From Pseudomonas reactans (GTDB taxonomy: Bacteria; Pseudomonadota; Gammaproteobacteria; Pseudomonadales; Pseudomonadaceae): a stretch of 64,000 bases of DNA. Under the pieces are notes generated by a model. That model saw nothing but the letters and a program-made list of their open reading frames with translations. It made no database searches and was not told the origin of the DNA. Positions 18,010-27,349 of this stretch are shown here, piece after piece (within the stretch, counting starts at the first letter, position 1; each line of letters opens with the position of its first letter). A program made the position numbers and the translations under genes. The DNA lies in NCBI RefSeq assembly GCF_013385825.1, contig NZ_JACAPG010000006.1, positions 124,001 through 188,000 of the forward strand, in the 5' to 3' direction.

Positions 18010-18842
18010 GTTTCCTGGTGTTGGTGCTGGCCGTATGGATCGAGAAGTTCTCGGCCCTGCGCCAGCGGTTGCAGCGTGATGGCGGTTGGCTGCGTGAACT
18101 GGCCAAGCTGGAATCGAGCCCGCGCATGGGCAAGCAGCCCTGGCTGATCCTGGCATTGCTGGTGTTGTTGCCGGTGGCATTGTTGGCGTTGCTGCTGCTG
18201 GTGTTGGAACCGGTGGCTTACGGGCTGTTGGCACTGCCGGTGCACCTGCTGGTGGTGATCTACAGCCTGGGCCGTGGTGATCTGCTTGCCGGGCTCGGCC
18301 CCTTCCGCGATGCCTGGCGACGTGGCGATCTGCAAGCCGCCGAACATGTGGCTGAGCGTGACCTGAACCTGAGCGCCGACAGTGGCGAACAACTGCTCGA
18401 ACGCGTCCAGGGTCATCTGTTGTGGCAGGCCTACCAGAGCTTTTTTGCGGTGATTTTCTGGTACTTCCTGTTGGGTCCGGTGGCTGCGCTGGCTTATCGC
18501 CTGCTCGCACTGGCCAGTGACCACAGCAAGAACCCTTTGGTGGCTGAGCGGGCCGGGCAACTGCGCCATGCCTTTGACTGGCTGCCGGTGCGTCTGCTGG
18601 CGGCCAGCTTTGCCCTGGTGGGCAACTTCGTCGCCGTTGGCCGTGTGATGCTGCATGAACTGCTGAGTTGGGACATCAGCGCTGCCCAGTTGGTGGAGAA
18701 AGTCGGCCTGGTCGCCGCCGAAATCCCGCCACCGGCGGTCGGTCCCGACGGCATCAACAGCCTGGACCGACTCTGGGAACTGCTGCTGCGCGCAGCGGTG
18801 CTGTGGTATGCCGGGTTTGCCATCTGGACGGTATTGCCCTGA
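18006..18842 (+). CDS. ampE: AmpE inner-membrane protein
   Basis: A 278-residue integral membrane protein, the usual partner of ampD and proposed to act in beta-lactamase signalling. It has an N-terminal hydrophobic segment, two helices around residues 40-85 (LLVLLPVALLALLLLVLEPV), a soluble stretch, and helices near 140-165 and the C-terminus. The start is fixed by the ATGA overlap with ampD, which rules out the longer in-frame start. The molecular role is poorly known in the family. Confidence 0.93.
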   Translation: MSFLVLVLAVWIEKFSALRQRLQRDGGWLRELAKLESSPRMGKQPWLILALLVLLPVALLALLLLVLEPVAYGLLALPVHLLVVIYSLGRGDLLAGLGPFRDAWRRGDLQAAEHVAERDLNLSADSGEQLLERVQGHLLWQAYQSFFAVIFWYFLLGPVAALAYRLLALASDHSKNPLVAERAGQLRHAFDWLPVRLLAASFALVGNFVAVGRVMLHELLSWDISAAQLVEKVGLVAAEIPPPAVGPDGINSLDRLWELLLRAAVLWYAGFAIWTVLP

Positions 18843-18955
18843 CGGCTGATCTCATTAACCTTAAGTTACAAAACTCCCTTTCAAATTGAGCTATACAGAT
18901 GCTGGCTAACTGCCGCCCTGCGCCTCAATAAAAATAAAAGAAAGGGAGTTCACCT

Positions 18956-20986
18956 GTGAAGAGCTTGCTCTATCCCGCCGTCGCGCTGATGAATCGCCTG
19001 AGCTTCGGCATGAAGTTCAGCTTGATCAGCGTGTTGTTCCTGCTGCCGATGCTGGCGACCAACTATTACCTGGTGCGTGACTCGTGGCGTGAATTCCAGG
19101 GCACCCGCGTCGAACTGCAAAGCCTCGACTTGCTTGGCAGCAGTCTGGCGCTGCGCCGCGATCTGGAAACCCTCAACAACCAAGTGCAGATCAACGCCAC
19201 GCTGGGCCAGTCCGGCAAGGCGGGCGACCTTGAGGGCAAGATCAGCGCCTTGGAACAAAGCGTGTTGAGTCGCCTGCAAAGCCTCAACGCCATGACGACC
19301 GAGCCCGAGCAAATTGCCGCGTTTGACGCCAAGCGCGACGAGTTGATCACCGCCTTCAAGGCCCAGCAACAGGAAACCTCGTTGCTGAGCAAAAGTGCGT
19401 TGATCGGCAAATTGCTCAATAAGGCCCAGATGCTCAGCCAGATCATCGCCAGCCAATCCGGCTTAAGCCGCGACTCCCAAAGCGATCTGCGCCAACTCAG
19501 TGAGCTGATCACCAGCGTGACCCCGCAAGTCACCCAGACCCTGGGCGAAGGCCGGGCGATGGGCGCCTATTCTCTGGGTCAAGGCTTTCTCAATTCGTCG
19601 TCCAGCACACGCTTTGACGAACTGTTGCAGCAACTGGAAAAACTCCAGGCCGAGTATGGCTTGAAATTGCAGGACGCTCTGGGCTCCAGCAAAGCCGCGC
19701 ATACGGCCCTCGACAGCCTGGCCAAGGCCAGCAGCGCCAGCCTCAAGCAAGGCAGCGAGTTGTTTGAAGAACAGGTAGTGATGGCCGAAACCCTCGACGC
19801 ATCCTGGCAGGATTTCTACGACGGTGTCAGCCGGTTGATGGCCCAGACCTACCAGTTGGATGACGCCACGTTGACCTTTCTCGGACAGCAGTTGGAACAA
19901 CGTCTGGCACAGAACCGCACACACATGGTGGTGCTGGTCTCGGCGCTGAGCGCGGTGTTCCTGTTGATTTTCTATTTGTACGCAGGCTTCTACGCCTCCA
20001 CGCGCACCACGCTGAGGCGCCTGGGCGCGATGATGGATAAGGTGGCGGCCGGGGACATGACCGTCACTTTTGTTGCGCATAGCCGCGATGAGCTGGGTGA
20101 CCTGGGCCAGGTATTCAACGGCACCGTAGCGAAGATCCATGACTTGATCGAGCGCGTCGGGCATACCGTCAGTCAAGTCGAGCTGCAGGCCGGACAGGTG
20201 GAGACGGTGTCGGCCCAGAGTAATCAGGCCGTATCCGGGCAGCGTACCCAGATCGAACAGGTGGCGACCGCGATGAACCAGATGTCGTCTACTGCGCAGG
20301 AAGTTGCGCGCAGCGCGGCGGCGGCAGTGAGCAGTGCCCATAGCGTCAACGATGAAACCGTCAGCGGCCGTGGCCTGGTGCAGTCGCAGCAGGGCAGCAT
20401 TGCGCGGCTCGCCACGGAGATCGATCAGTCGGTGCGGGTGATCAACCAACTGGCCACCGACAGCCAGTCCATCAGCAGCGTGTTGGAAGTGATCAAGAGC
20501 ATTGCCGAACAAACCAACCTTCTAGCACTCAACGCGGCTATCGAAGCCGCGCGTGCTGGCGAGCAAGGGCGAGGGTTTGCGGTGGTGGCCGATGAGGTGC
20601 GCACCCTGGCACGACGCACCCAGCATTCCACCGAAGAAATCGAACAGATGATCAGCCGCTTGCACAGTGGTGTGGCGGCTGCCGTGAAGGCCATGGGCAC
20701 CAGCCATGAAATGGCCAGTGGCACCGTGGGGCAGTCGGAAAAGGTCCAGCAGGCCCTGGAAAACATCCTCGGTGCCGTCGGCATGATCGTCGATCAGAAC
20801 CAGCAGATCGCCGCCGCTGTGGAGCAACAAACCGCCGTCGCCCACGATATCGACCAGAACATTGTTGAAATCAATCGGGCTGGCGAGCATGCCGCTGAGG
20901 GCACGCATCAGACCGAAGCGGCGAGTCGACAGCTGTCGCTGCAGGTGATTGAGCTGAAACAATTGATCGGCGCGTTTCGGGTGTGA
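18956..20986 (+). CDS. methyl-accepting chemotaxis protein
   Basis: A 676-residue transmembrane chemoreceptor. TM1 is about 19-39, followed by a large, mostly helical periplasmic region (about 40-323), TM2 about 324-346, HAMP to about 400, and a cytoplasmic signalling domain with the conserved tip EQTNLLALNAAIEAARAGEQG. There is no CheR-binding pentapeptide at the C-terminus. The helical sensor suggests a four-helix-bundle or long helical-bimodular type; the ligand is unknown. The GTG start has GGGAG seven bases upstream. It follows ampE, as in P. aeruginosa. Confidence 0.95.
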   Translation: MKSLLYPAVALMNRLSFGMKFSLISVLFLLPMLATNYYLVRDSWREFQGTRVELQSLDLLGSSLALRRDLETLNNQVQINATLGQSGKAGDLEGKISALEQSVLSRLQSLNAMTTEPEQIAAFDAKRDELITAFKAQQQETSLLSKSALIGKLLNKAQMLSQIIASQSGLSRDSQSDLRQLSELITSVTPQVTQTLGEGRAMGAYSLGQGFLNSSSSTRFDELLQQLEKLQAEYGLKLQDALGSSKAAHTALDSLAKASSASLKQGSELFEEQVVMAETLDASWQDFYDGVSRLMAQTYQLDDATLTFLGQQLEQRLAQNRTHMVVLVSALSAVFLLIFYLYAGFYASTRTTLRRLGAMMDKVAAGDMTVTFVAHSRDELGDLGQVFNGTVAKIHDLIERVGHTVSQVELQAGQVETVSAQSNQAVSGQRTQIEQVATAMNQMSSTAQEVARSAAAAVSSAHSVNDETVSGRGLVQSQQGSIARLATEIDQSVRVINQLATDSQSISSVLEVIKSIAEQTNLLALNAAIEAARAGEQGRGFAVVADEVRTLARRTQHSTEEIEQMISRLHSGVAAAVKAMGTSHEMASGTVGQSEKVQQALENILGAVGMIVDQNQQIAAAVEQQTAVAHDIDQNIVEINRAGEHAAEGTHQTEAASRQLSLQVIELKQLIGAFRV

Positions 20987-21112
20987 GAGCCGGGCGTAGG
21001 ATTTATCGCCTTGTGGTGTGGCGCTTGTCCTGATTTTTCTGCGTCTCTTTTCTGGAGTCGTGAATCGGTGAAAATTGTTTCACTCGATTTCAAGTTCAGG
21101 GGAGGCACAGCG

Positions 21113-21544
21113 ATGACCGCTGCGATCGGCATCAAAGGGCACTGCGCCCATTGTGATATCACCTTTAACCTCAAGCCTTGGCAACTGAATGCCATCGCCA
21201 TCGAAGAGCCGTTCGATTGCCCTTACTGCCAGTGGATCTTGCAGTTGAACTGCCCTCGGCAGTTGCGCCAGTTCAGGTCCCTGGACCAGTGGGCGCTGGT
21301 GCGCCCGAGCATGGCGGTATTGACCTGCACGGTGCTGATCGTGGCGCTGGTGGTGGAGTGGGTGGGGCTGATCAGTGTGATCGGCCAATTCAACATCTCG
21401 TTGGTGGTGCTGCTGGTGCATTTCCTGGTGTTGCGATACGCCCGTTACCGCCAGCGCATGACGTTGAATCTACAATTGGTCACACCCGCGCTACCAGTTG
21501 AACAGCTCGCGCGCATTGCGTGTGCTCGCCTCAGCCAGCAATAA
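21113..21544 (+). CDS. zinc-ribbon membrane protein of unknown function
   Basis: A 143-residue protein with a CAHC...CPYC four-cysteine ribbon in the first 45 residues, then two hydrophobic helices (about 65-85 and 87-110) and a basic tail. GGGAGG lies eight bases before the ATG at 21113; a longer frame to 21011 has no ribosome site. Its last 54 bases overlap the end of tatD on the opposite strand. I do not recognise the family beyond similar hypothetical proteins in pseudomonads. Confidence 0.7.
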   Translation: MTAAIGIKGHCAHCDITFNLKPWQLNAIAIEEPFDCPYCQWILQLNCPRQLRQFRSLDQWALVRPSMAVLTCTVLIVALVVEWVGLISVIGQFNISLVVLLVHFLVLRYARYRQRMTLNLQLVTPALPVEQLARIACARLSQQ

Positions 21545-22267
21545 AGCGCTGGTACCCATGCGCTCGGCCAGCGCGGTGCAGATAGACGGCAGGTGTTCGG
21601 GGCTGTTGCGTTGGCCGGGATACATGGCGGGCGCCATATCCGGTGAGTCGGTTTCCAATACCACCGCATCCAACGGCAGGTGGGCCAGCACCTTGTGCAT
21701 GCGCAGGGCCTGAGGCCAGGTGGCGGCGCCGCCCAAGCCCAGTTTGAAGCCGAGCTTGATGTATTCGCGGGCTTCTTCGCGGCTGCCGGCAAATGCATGG
21801 ATGATGCCGCCACGGGGCAGGCGAATGCGCTTGAGGGTGGCGATCACGGCCGCGTGGCTGCGACGCACGTGCAGCAGTGCTGGTAGTTGGAAGTCCACCG
21901 CCAGTTTCAGTTGCGCTTCAAACAGGCTTTGCTGGCGTTCGCGGTCCAGTTGTTCGAGGAAGTAATCCAGGCCGATTTCGCCCACAGCGCACAGTTGTCG
22001 GTGGCCGTGCAGGCGAGTCAGCCAGTCGCCCAGTTCCGTCAGGTCGGCGGGGCGGTGGTCATCGAGGTACACCGGATGCAGGCCAAAGGCAGCGAACAAG
22101 CCTTCATCCGCTTGCACCAGGTCCCACAACCGCTGCCAATTCTGCTGATACACCCCCAACACCACCATGCGTTGCACGCCCAAGGCTCGGCTGTGGGCGA
22201 GGACTGCCCGGCGATCACTGTCGAAGTCCGGAAAGTCCAAGTGGGTGTGGGTGTCGATCAACTCCAC
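21491..22267 (-). CDS. tatD: TatD-family metal-dependent hydrolase
   Basis: Amidohydrolase-fold nuclease family (TatD: 3'-5' exonuclease active on DNA and peroxide-damaged ends in E. coli). It has 258 residues, with the metal sites DTHTHLD at the start, GEIGLDY near 93, the LHVRR histidine near 130, IIHAFAG near 155 and LETDSPDM near 203. It starts with GTG two bases after the cra stop, so it is cotranscribed with the fructose regulator. The paralogue number in the genome is unknown, so the symbol denotes the family. Confidence 0.85.
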   Translation of the reverse strand: MELIDTHTHLDFPDFDSDRRAVLAHSRALGVQRMVVLGVYQQNWQRLWDLVQADEGLFAAFGLHPVYLDDHRPADLTELGDWLTRLHGHRQLCAVGEIGLDYFLEQLDRERQQSLFEAQLKLAVDFQLPALLHVRRSHAAVIATLKRIRLPRGGIIHAFAGSREEAREYIKLGFKLGLGGAATWPQALRMHKVLAHLPLDAVVLETDSPDMAPAMYPGQRNSPEHLPSICTALAERMGTSALLLAEASTRNARELFNW

Positions 22268-22269
22268 GC

Positions 22270-23265
22270 TCAGGCCTCGCGAATACGCTGCTTGAACGTC
22301 CGGCCGATGGCATGCACGCCGGGTTGGTATTGTTCTTCTTCAACCGCGGCCAGGGCCAGGCGCAAGGCGGTCTCGGCAATCAGTTGATGTTGCTGGGCCA
22401 TGGCGTTGACCGGCAGCGGCAGGAAATCCAGCAACTGGGTATCACCAAAGGTGCCCAGGCGCAGCGGCCGTGATTTGAGCGGGAAGTCATGCAGGGCGTC
22501 GAACACGCCTTGCAGCAGCACGTAGGACGTGGTCACCAGCGCGTCAGGCAAATGCCCCAGTTGCTGTAGAAGTTGCTCCATCAACTGTCGGCCGCAATCG
22601 CGGCTGAAGGCTTCACCGTGTTCGACGATCACCTCGCCGGTGAAACCTTCGAGTGCCTCGCGGAAGCCGGCGGCACGTTCCTGGCTGATGCTCAGCTCGG
22701 GCCGTGCGCCGATCAGCACGATCTGCTTGGGCAGCGGCTGCAACAGGCTGCTGGTCAATTGCTGGCACGCCTGGCGGTCGTCGCTGACCACCGAGCAAAA
22801 TTGATCCGCGCCCATCACCCGGTCGATGGCAATCACCGGCAAACCCTTGGCCTGCAGTTCGCGGTAACTGTCATCGCTGGCCGGCAAGCAACTGGCGACA
22901 AACAGCGCATCACAGCGCCGGGCACGGAACAGTTGCAACAGTTGGCGTTCGCTGTCGGCCTCATCGTCGGAGCTGGCGATCAGCAGTTGATAGCCGCGCG
23001 CCCGCGCACCTTGTTCCAGCAGCTTGGCGATGCGCGCATAACTGGGGTTTTCCAGGTCGGGCAGGATAAAGCCCAAGGTGCGCGTGTGCCGACTGCGCAG
23101 CCCGGCGGCCTGGGGGTTGGGGGTAAAACCATGGGCTTCGACCACGGCACGCACCCGTTCGACGGTGGCACTGCTGATGCGTTGCTGTTCAGCCTTGCCA
23201 TTGATGACGTAGCTGGCGGTGGTCACGGACACACCGGCGAGACGGGCGATATCACTGAGTTTCAA
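22270..23265 (-). CDS. cra: fructose-operon repressor Cra (FruR), LacI family
   Basis: DNA-binding repressor released by fructose-1-phosphate. The helix-turn-helix KLSDIARLAGVSVTTASYVINGKAE is followed by the periplasmic-binding-protein-like effector domain. I place the start at a TTG (23265) with AAGGAA eight bases upstream. This gives 331 residues beginning MKLSDIARL, matching Cra of P. putida; the open frame to 23352 adds 29 residues with no family counterpart. It is divergent from fruB and followed directly by tatD. Confidence 0.9.
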   Translation of the reverse strand: MKLSDIARLAGVSVTTASYVINGKAEQQRISSATVERVRAVVEAHGFTPNPQAAGLRSRHTRTLGFILPDLENPSYARIAKLLEQGARARGYQLLIASSDDEADSERQLLQLFRARRCDALFVASCLPASDDSYRELQAKGLPVIAIDRVMGADQFCSVVSDDRQACQQLTSSLLQPLPKQIVLIGARPELSISQERAAGFREALEGFTGEVIVEHGEAFSRDCGRQLMEQLLQQLGHLPDALVTTSYVLLQGVFDALHDFPLKSRPLRLGTFGDTQLLDFLPLPVNAMAQQHQLIAETALRLALAAVEEEQYQPGVHAIGRTFKQRIREA

Positions 23266-23410
23266 ACCGGGATTTCCTTGTTTTCTGGAGCTTGCCCCGA
23301 CATTTTCTCCAATCGTAACCGATTCCTGTACACGACCAATGTCCTGGCTCAAGCGCCGAGTGGTTCTTCAAGGATGCGCAATTAACGCGTAGTCTTCCAT
23401 AAGATCTAGA

Positions 23411-23422
23411 TTAAACGTTTCA
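23411..23422. promoter_or_regulatory. Cra operator
   Basis: TTAAACGTTTCA is identical to the operator described for Cra of P. putida between fruR and fruB. It is about 137 bases upstream of the fruB ATG and 146 bases upstream of the cra start. Confidence 0.9.
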
Positions 23423-23489
23423 GCCAGCGTATTTTTACGACGTTCGCGACGGAGTGGCTACTGCCAATTGACTGCTCAGTCAGTAATTC

Positions 23490-23544
23490 TTGAACACCCT
23501 TTACACTGTTTGTTTAAAACAATACCTAGTGCGCCACCGCACTA
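23490..23544 (+). promoter_or_regulatory. fruB promoter candidate and leader hairpin
   Basis: TTGAAC (23490-23495), 17 bases, TTTAAA (23513-23518). Downstream, a perfect 7-bp hairpin (TAGTGCG ccac CGCACTA, 23527-23544) ends three bases before the AGGAG ribosome site of fruB and could influence its access. Confidence 0.45.
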
Positions 23545-23558
23545 ACTAGGAGAACGGC

Positions 23559-26417
23559 ATGCTTGAGCTCACTGTAGAGCAGATTTCCATGGGCCAAGTG
23601 GCTGTGGACAAATCTGCTGCCTTGCACCTGCTCGCTGAAAAACTGGTGGCCGATGGCCTGGTCGCCGAGGGTTACCTCAGCGGTTTGCAAGCCCGTGAAG
23701 CCCAAGGCTCGACCTTCCTTGGCCAAGGTATCGCCATCCCCCACGGCACCCCCGAAACCCGCGACCAAGTGTTCTCCACTGGTGTGCGCCTGCTGCAGTT
23801 CCCCGAAGGGGTGGACTGGGGCGACGGCCAGATCGTGTACCTGGCCATCGGCATCGCTGCCAAATCCGACGAACACCTGCGCTTGTTGCAATTGCTCACC
23901 CGCGCCCTCGGCGAAACCGACCTGGGCCAGGCCCTGCGCCGTGCCGGCAGCGCTGAAGCGCTGTTGAAACTGCTGCAAGGTGCGCCGCAGGAACTGGCGC
24001 TGGACGCGCAGATGATCAGCCTGGGGGTGTCCGCCGACGATTTCGAAGAGCTGGTATGGCGCGGCGCACGCCTGTTACGTCAGGCCGATTGTGTGAGCAA
24101 TGGTTTCGCCGCCGTGTTGCAGCAGGTGGATGCGCTGCCCCTCGGCGATGGCCTGTGGTGGTTGCACAGCGAGCAGACCGTCAAGCGCCCAGGGCTGGCG
24201 TTTGTCACCCCGGACAAACCCATGCGTTACCTCGGCCAGCCGCTCAACGGCCTGTTCTGCCTGGCCAGCCTGGGCGAAGCCCATCAGACGTTGCTCGAGC
24301 GCCTATGTGCCTTGCTGATCGAAGGCCGCGGCCAGGAACTCGGCCGCGCCACCAGCAGCCGCGCCGTGCTTGAAGTGCTCGGCGGTGAATTGCCTCCAGA
24401 TTGGCCCACTGCGCGCATCACCCTGGCCAACGCCCACGGCCTGCATGCACGCCCAGCGAAGATCCTTGCGCAGTTGGCGAAAAGTTTCGAAGGCGACCTC
24501 CGCGTGCGTATCGTCGATGGCCCGGTCGGCGCCGTGTCGGTGAAAAGCCTGAGTAAACTGCTGAGCCTCGGCGCACGACGCGGCCAGGTGCTGGAGTTTG
24601 TCGCCGAGCCGACCATTGCCGGCGACGCACTGCCCGCACTGTTGGCGGCAGTGGAAGAAGGCCTGGGTGAAGAGGTCGAGCCGCTGCCGACCGCGAGCGT
24701 CCAGCCTGAAGTCGTCGATATCGAGCCGGTGCTCAGCGCGCCCCTGGCCGGCAGCCAGATCCAGGCCATCGCCGCCGCGCCGGGCATTGCCATCGGCCCT
24801 GCGCATATCCAGGTTCAGCAGGTCTTCGATTACCCACTGCGCGGCGAATCTTCCGCCATCGAGCGCCAGCGCCTGCACAGCGCCTTGGGTGATGTGCGTC
24901 GTGATATCCAGGGCCTGATCGAACGCAACCCGTCCAAGGCGATCCGCGAGATTTTCATCACCCACCAGGAAATGCTCGACGACCCGGAACTCACCGACGA
25001 AGTCGACACCCGCCTCAAGCAAGGCGAAAGCGCTGAAGCGGCGTGGATGAGTGTGATCGAGGCGGCCGCCAAGCAACAGGAGTCGTTGCAGGATGCCTTG
25101 CTCGCCGAGCGTGCCGCCGACCTGCGCGATATTGGTCGCCGCGTGCTGGCGCAACTGTGTGGCCTCGAAACCGCCCAGGAGCCGAGCGAACCTTACATTC
25201 TGGTGATGGACGAAGTCGGTCCGTCCGATGTGGCGCGCCTGGACCCGGCGCGCGTCGCCGGCATCCTCACCGCCCGTGGCGGCGCGACGGCCCACAGCGC
25301 CATTGTCGCCCGTGCGCTGGGTATTCCGGCGTTGGTCGGTGCCGGCGCGTCGGTGTTGCTGCTGGCCGCCGGTACGCCGTTGTTGCTGGATGGCCAGCGC
25401 GGCCGCCTGCATGTAGACGCCGACGCCGCTACCCTGCAACGCGCAACGGTCGAGCGCGACACCCGCGAACAACGCCTGCAAGCCGCCTCGGCGCAGCGCC
25501 ATGAACCGGCCCTGACCCGCGACGGGCACGCCGTGGAAGTGTTCGCCAACATCGGCGAAAGCGCCGGGGTTGCCAGCGCGGTGGAACAGGGCGCCGAAGG
25601 CATTGGCTTGCTGCGCACCGAACTGATTTTCATGGCCCACCCGCAAGCGCCGGACGAGGCCACCCAGGAAGCCGAATACCGCCGCGTCCTCGATGGCCTC
25701 GCCGGTCGCCCGCTGGTGGTGCGCACCCTCGATGTGGGGGGCGACAAACCGCTGCCGTACTGGCCGATCGCCCAAGAGGAAAACCCATTCCTTGGTGTGC
25801 GCGGCATTCGTCTGACCTTGCAGCGCCCGCAGATCATGGAAGCGCAACTGCGGGCGCTGCTGCGCTCGGCGGACAATCGCCCGCTGCGCATCATGTTCCC
25901 CATGGTCGGCAGTGTTGACGAATGGCGCGCAGCCCGCGACATGACCGAGCGGCTGCGCCTGGAAATCCCGGTGGCGGACCTGCAACTGGGCATCATGATC
26001 GAAGTGCCGTCGGCGGCATTGCTCGCGCCGGTCTTGGCCAAGGAAGTGGACTTCTTCAGCGTCGGCACTAACGACCTGACCCAGTACACCCTGGCCATCG
26101 ACCGTGGCCACCCGACCCTGTCCGCCCAGGCCGATGGCCTGCACCCGGCGGTGTTGCAACTGATCGACATCACCGTGCGCGCCGCCCATGCCCATGGCAA
26201 ATGGGTCGGCGTGTGCGGCGAGCTGGCGGCGGATCCGTTGGCGGTGCCAGTGCTGGTCGGCCTGGGTGTCGATGAGCTGAGCGTGTCGGCTCGCAGCATT
26301 CCCGAAGTGAAGGCGCGCGTGCGCGAATTCAGTCTTAGCGAGGCCCAGGGCCTGGCGCAACAAGCACTGGCGGTGGGCTCGCCCGCCGAAGTGCGAGCCC
26401 TAGTGGAGGCCGTGTAG
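23559..26417 (+). CDS. fruB: PTS fructose multiphosphoryl transfer protein (EIIA-HPr-EI)
   Basis: A 952-residue fusion that carries phosphate from phosphoenolpyruvate to FruA. EIIA-Fru is 1-145 with phosphorylatable H62 (IPHGTPE), HPr about 285-370 with H296 (GLHARPA), and enzyme I about 400-952 with H579 (GGATAHSA) and a TIM-barrel C-terminus. Residues about 150-280 look like a second, degenerate EIIA domain that keeps a histidine (H203 in WLHSEQ). Start: AGGAG seven bases upstream. First gene of fruBKA, controlled by the Cra operator upstream. Confidence 0.96.
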   Translation: MLELTVEQISMGQVAVDKSAALHLLAEKLVADGLVAEGYLSGLQAREAQGSTFLGQGIAIPHGTPETRDQVFSTGVRLLQFPEGVDWGDGQIVYLAIGIAAKSDEHLRLLQLLTRALGETDLGQALRRAGSAEALLKLLQGAPQELALDAQMISLGVSADDFEELVWRGARLLRQADCVSNGFAAVLQQVDALPLGDGLWWLHSEQTVKRPGLAFVTPDKPMRYLGQPLNGLFCLASLGEAHQTLLERLCALLIEGRGQELGRATSSRAVLEVLGGELPPDWPTARITLANAHGLHARPAKILAQLAKSFEGDLRVRIVDGPVGAVSVKSLSKLLSLGARRGQVLEFVAEPTIAGDALPALLAAVEEGLGEEVEPLPTASVQPEVVDIEPVLSAPLAGSQIQAIAAAPGIAIGPAHIQVQQVFDYPLRGESSAIERQRLHSALGDVRRDIQGLIERNPSKAIREIFITHQEMLDDPELTDEVDTRLKQGESAEAAWMSVIEAAAKQQESLQDALLAERAADLRDIGRRVLAQLCGLETAQEPSEPYILVMDEVGPSDVARLDPARVAGILTARGGATAHSAIVARALGIPALVGAGASVLLLAAGTPLLLDGQRGRLHVDADAATLQRATVERDTREQRLQAASAQRHEPALTRDGHAVEVFANIGESAGVASAVEQGAEGIGLLRTELIFMAHPQAPDEATQEAEYRRVLDGLAGRPLVVRTLDVGGDKPLPYWPIAQEENPFLGVRGIRLTLQRPQIMEAQLRALLRSADNRPLRIMFPMVGSVDEWRAARDMTERLRLEIPVADLQLGIMIEVPSAALLAPVLAKEVDFFSVGTNDLTQYTLAIDRGHPTLSAQADGLHPAVLQLIDITVRAAHAHGKWVGVCGELAADPLAVPVLVGLGVDELSVSARSIPEVKARVREFSLSEAQGLAQQALAVGSPAEVRALVEAV

Positions 26418-27338
26418 ATGGCAAGGATTCTGACCCTGACGCTGAACCCGGCGTTGGACCTGACGGTACGCCTGGCGCGCCTGGAACCGGGTGAAGTCAA
26501 CCGCAGCGAAACCCTGCTGACCCATGCTGCCGGCAAGGGTGTGAATGTGGCGCAGGTGCTGGCCGACCTGGGCCATCAGGTGAGCGTGGGTGGGTTTCTC
26601 GGTGAGGAAAACCCCCAGGCGTTCGACGCGCTGATTGCCCGTCGTGGGTTTGGCGATGCATTTATTCGCGTGGCGGGTGAAACACGCAGCAACATCAAGA
26701 TTGCCGAGCAGGATGGCCGGGTCACTGACATCAATGCGCCTGGGCCGCTGGTGAGTGAAGCGGCGCAAGAAGAACTGCTCAAGATGATCGCGATGATCGG
26801 TCCCGAATTCGATGCGGTGGTAGTGGCTGGCAGCCTGCCGCGCGGCGTCAGCCCGCAGTGGTTTCAGAAAATGCTCGAACAACTGAAAAACCTTGGTTTG
26901 AAAGTCGCCCTGGACACCAGCGGCGACGCATTGCGCGCCGGGTTGAAAGCTGGCCCGTGGCTGGTCAAACCCAATACCGAAGAACTGGCCGACGCCTTGG
27001 GTAATGCCCCGGATGCCATCATCCAACTGCATCAACAAGGTGTGGAACATGTCGTGGTCTCTGACGGCGCAGCGGGCGTGAGCTGGTACAGCCCAGGCAC
27101 ATCGCTGCACGCCACACCGCCCAAGGTCGCGGTTGCCAGCACCGTCGGCGCCGGCGACTCGCTGTTGGCTGGGATGCTCCACGGTCTGCTCAGCAGCGAT
27201 ACACCGGAGCAAACCCTGCGCCGAGCCACGGCAATTGCCGCGATGGCGGTGACGCAGATCGGTTTCGGCATCAGTGACCACGCGCAGCTGGCGCACCTCG
27301 AAAGCGGCGTACACGTGCGCGCGCTGACAGAACAATAA
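26418..27338 (+). CDS. fruK: 1-phosphofructokinase
   Basis: PfkB/ribokinase-family kinase that converts fructose-1-phosphate, the product of FruAB, to fructose-1,6-bisphosphate. It has 306 residues, with the GKGVNVAQVLADLG substrate motif near 40 and the GAGDSLLAG motif with catalytic D247. The ATG follows the fruB stop with no gap, and its ribosome site lies within fruB. It also removes the Cra inducer, so it sets operon induction. Confidence 0.96.
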   Translation: MARILTLTLNPALDLTVRLARLEPGEVNRSETLLTHAAGKGVNVAQVLADLGHQVSVGGFLGEENPQAFDALIARRGFGDAFIRVAGETRSNIKIAEQDGRVTDINAPGPLVSEAAQEELLKMIAMIGPEFDAVVVAGSLPRGVSPQWFQKMLEQLKNLGLKVALDTSGDALRAGLKAGPWLVKPNTEELADALGNAPDAIIQLHQQGVEHVVVSDGAAGVSWYSPGTSLHATPPKVAVASTVGAGDSLLAGMLHGLLSSDTPEQTLRRATAIAAMAVTQIGFGISDHAQLAHLESGVHVRALTEQ

Positions 27339-27349
27339 GAGGGTTTGTG

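Noticed and set aside
24303..26363. Long open frame opposite fruB (686 codons)
   Set aside because: Antisense shadow of a high-GC gene with no recognisable domain.
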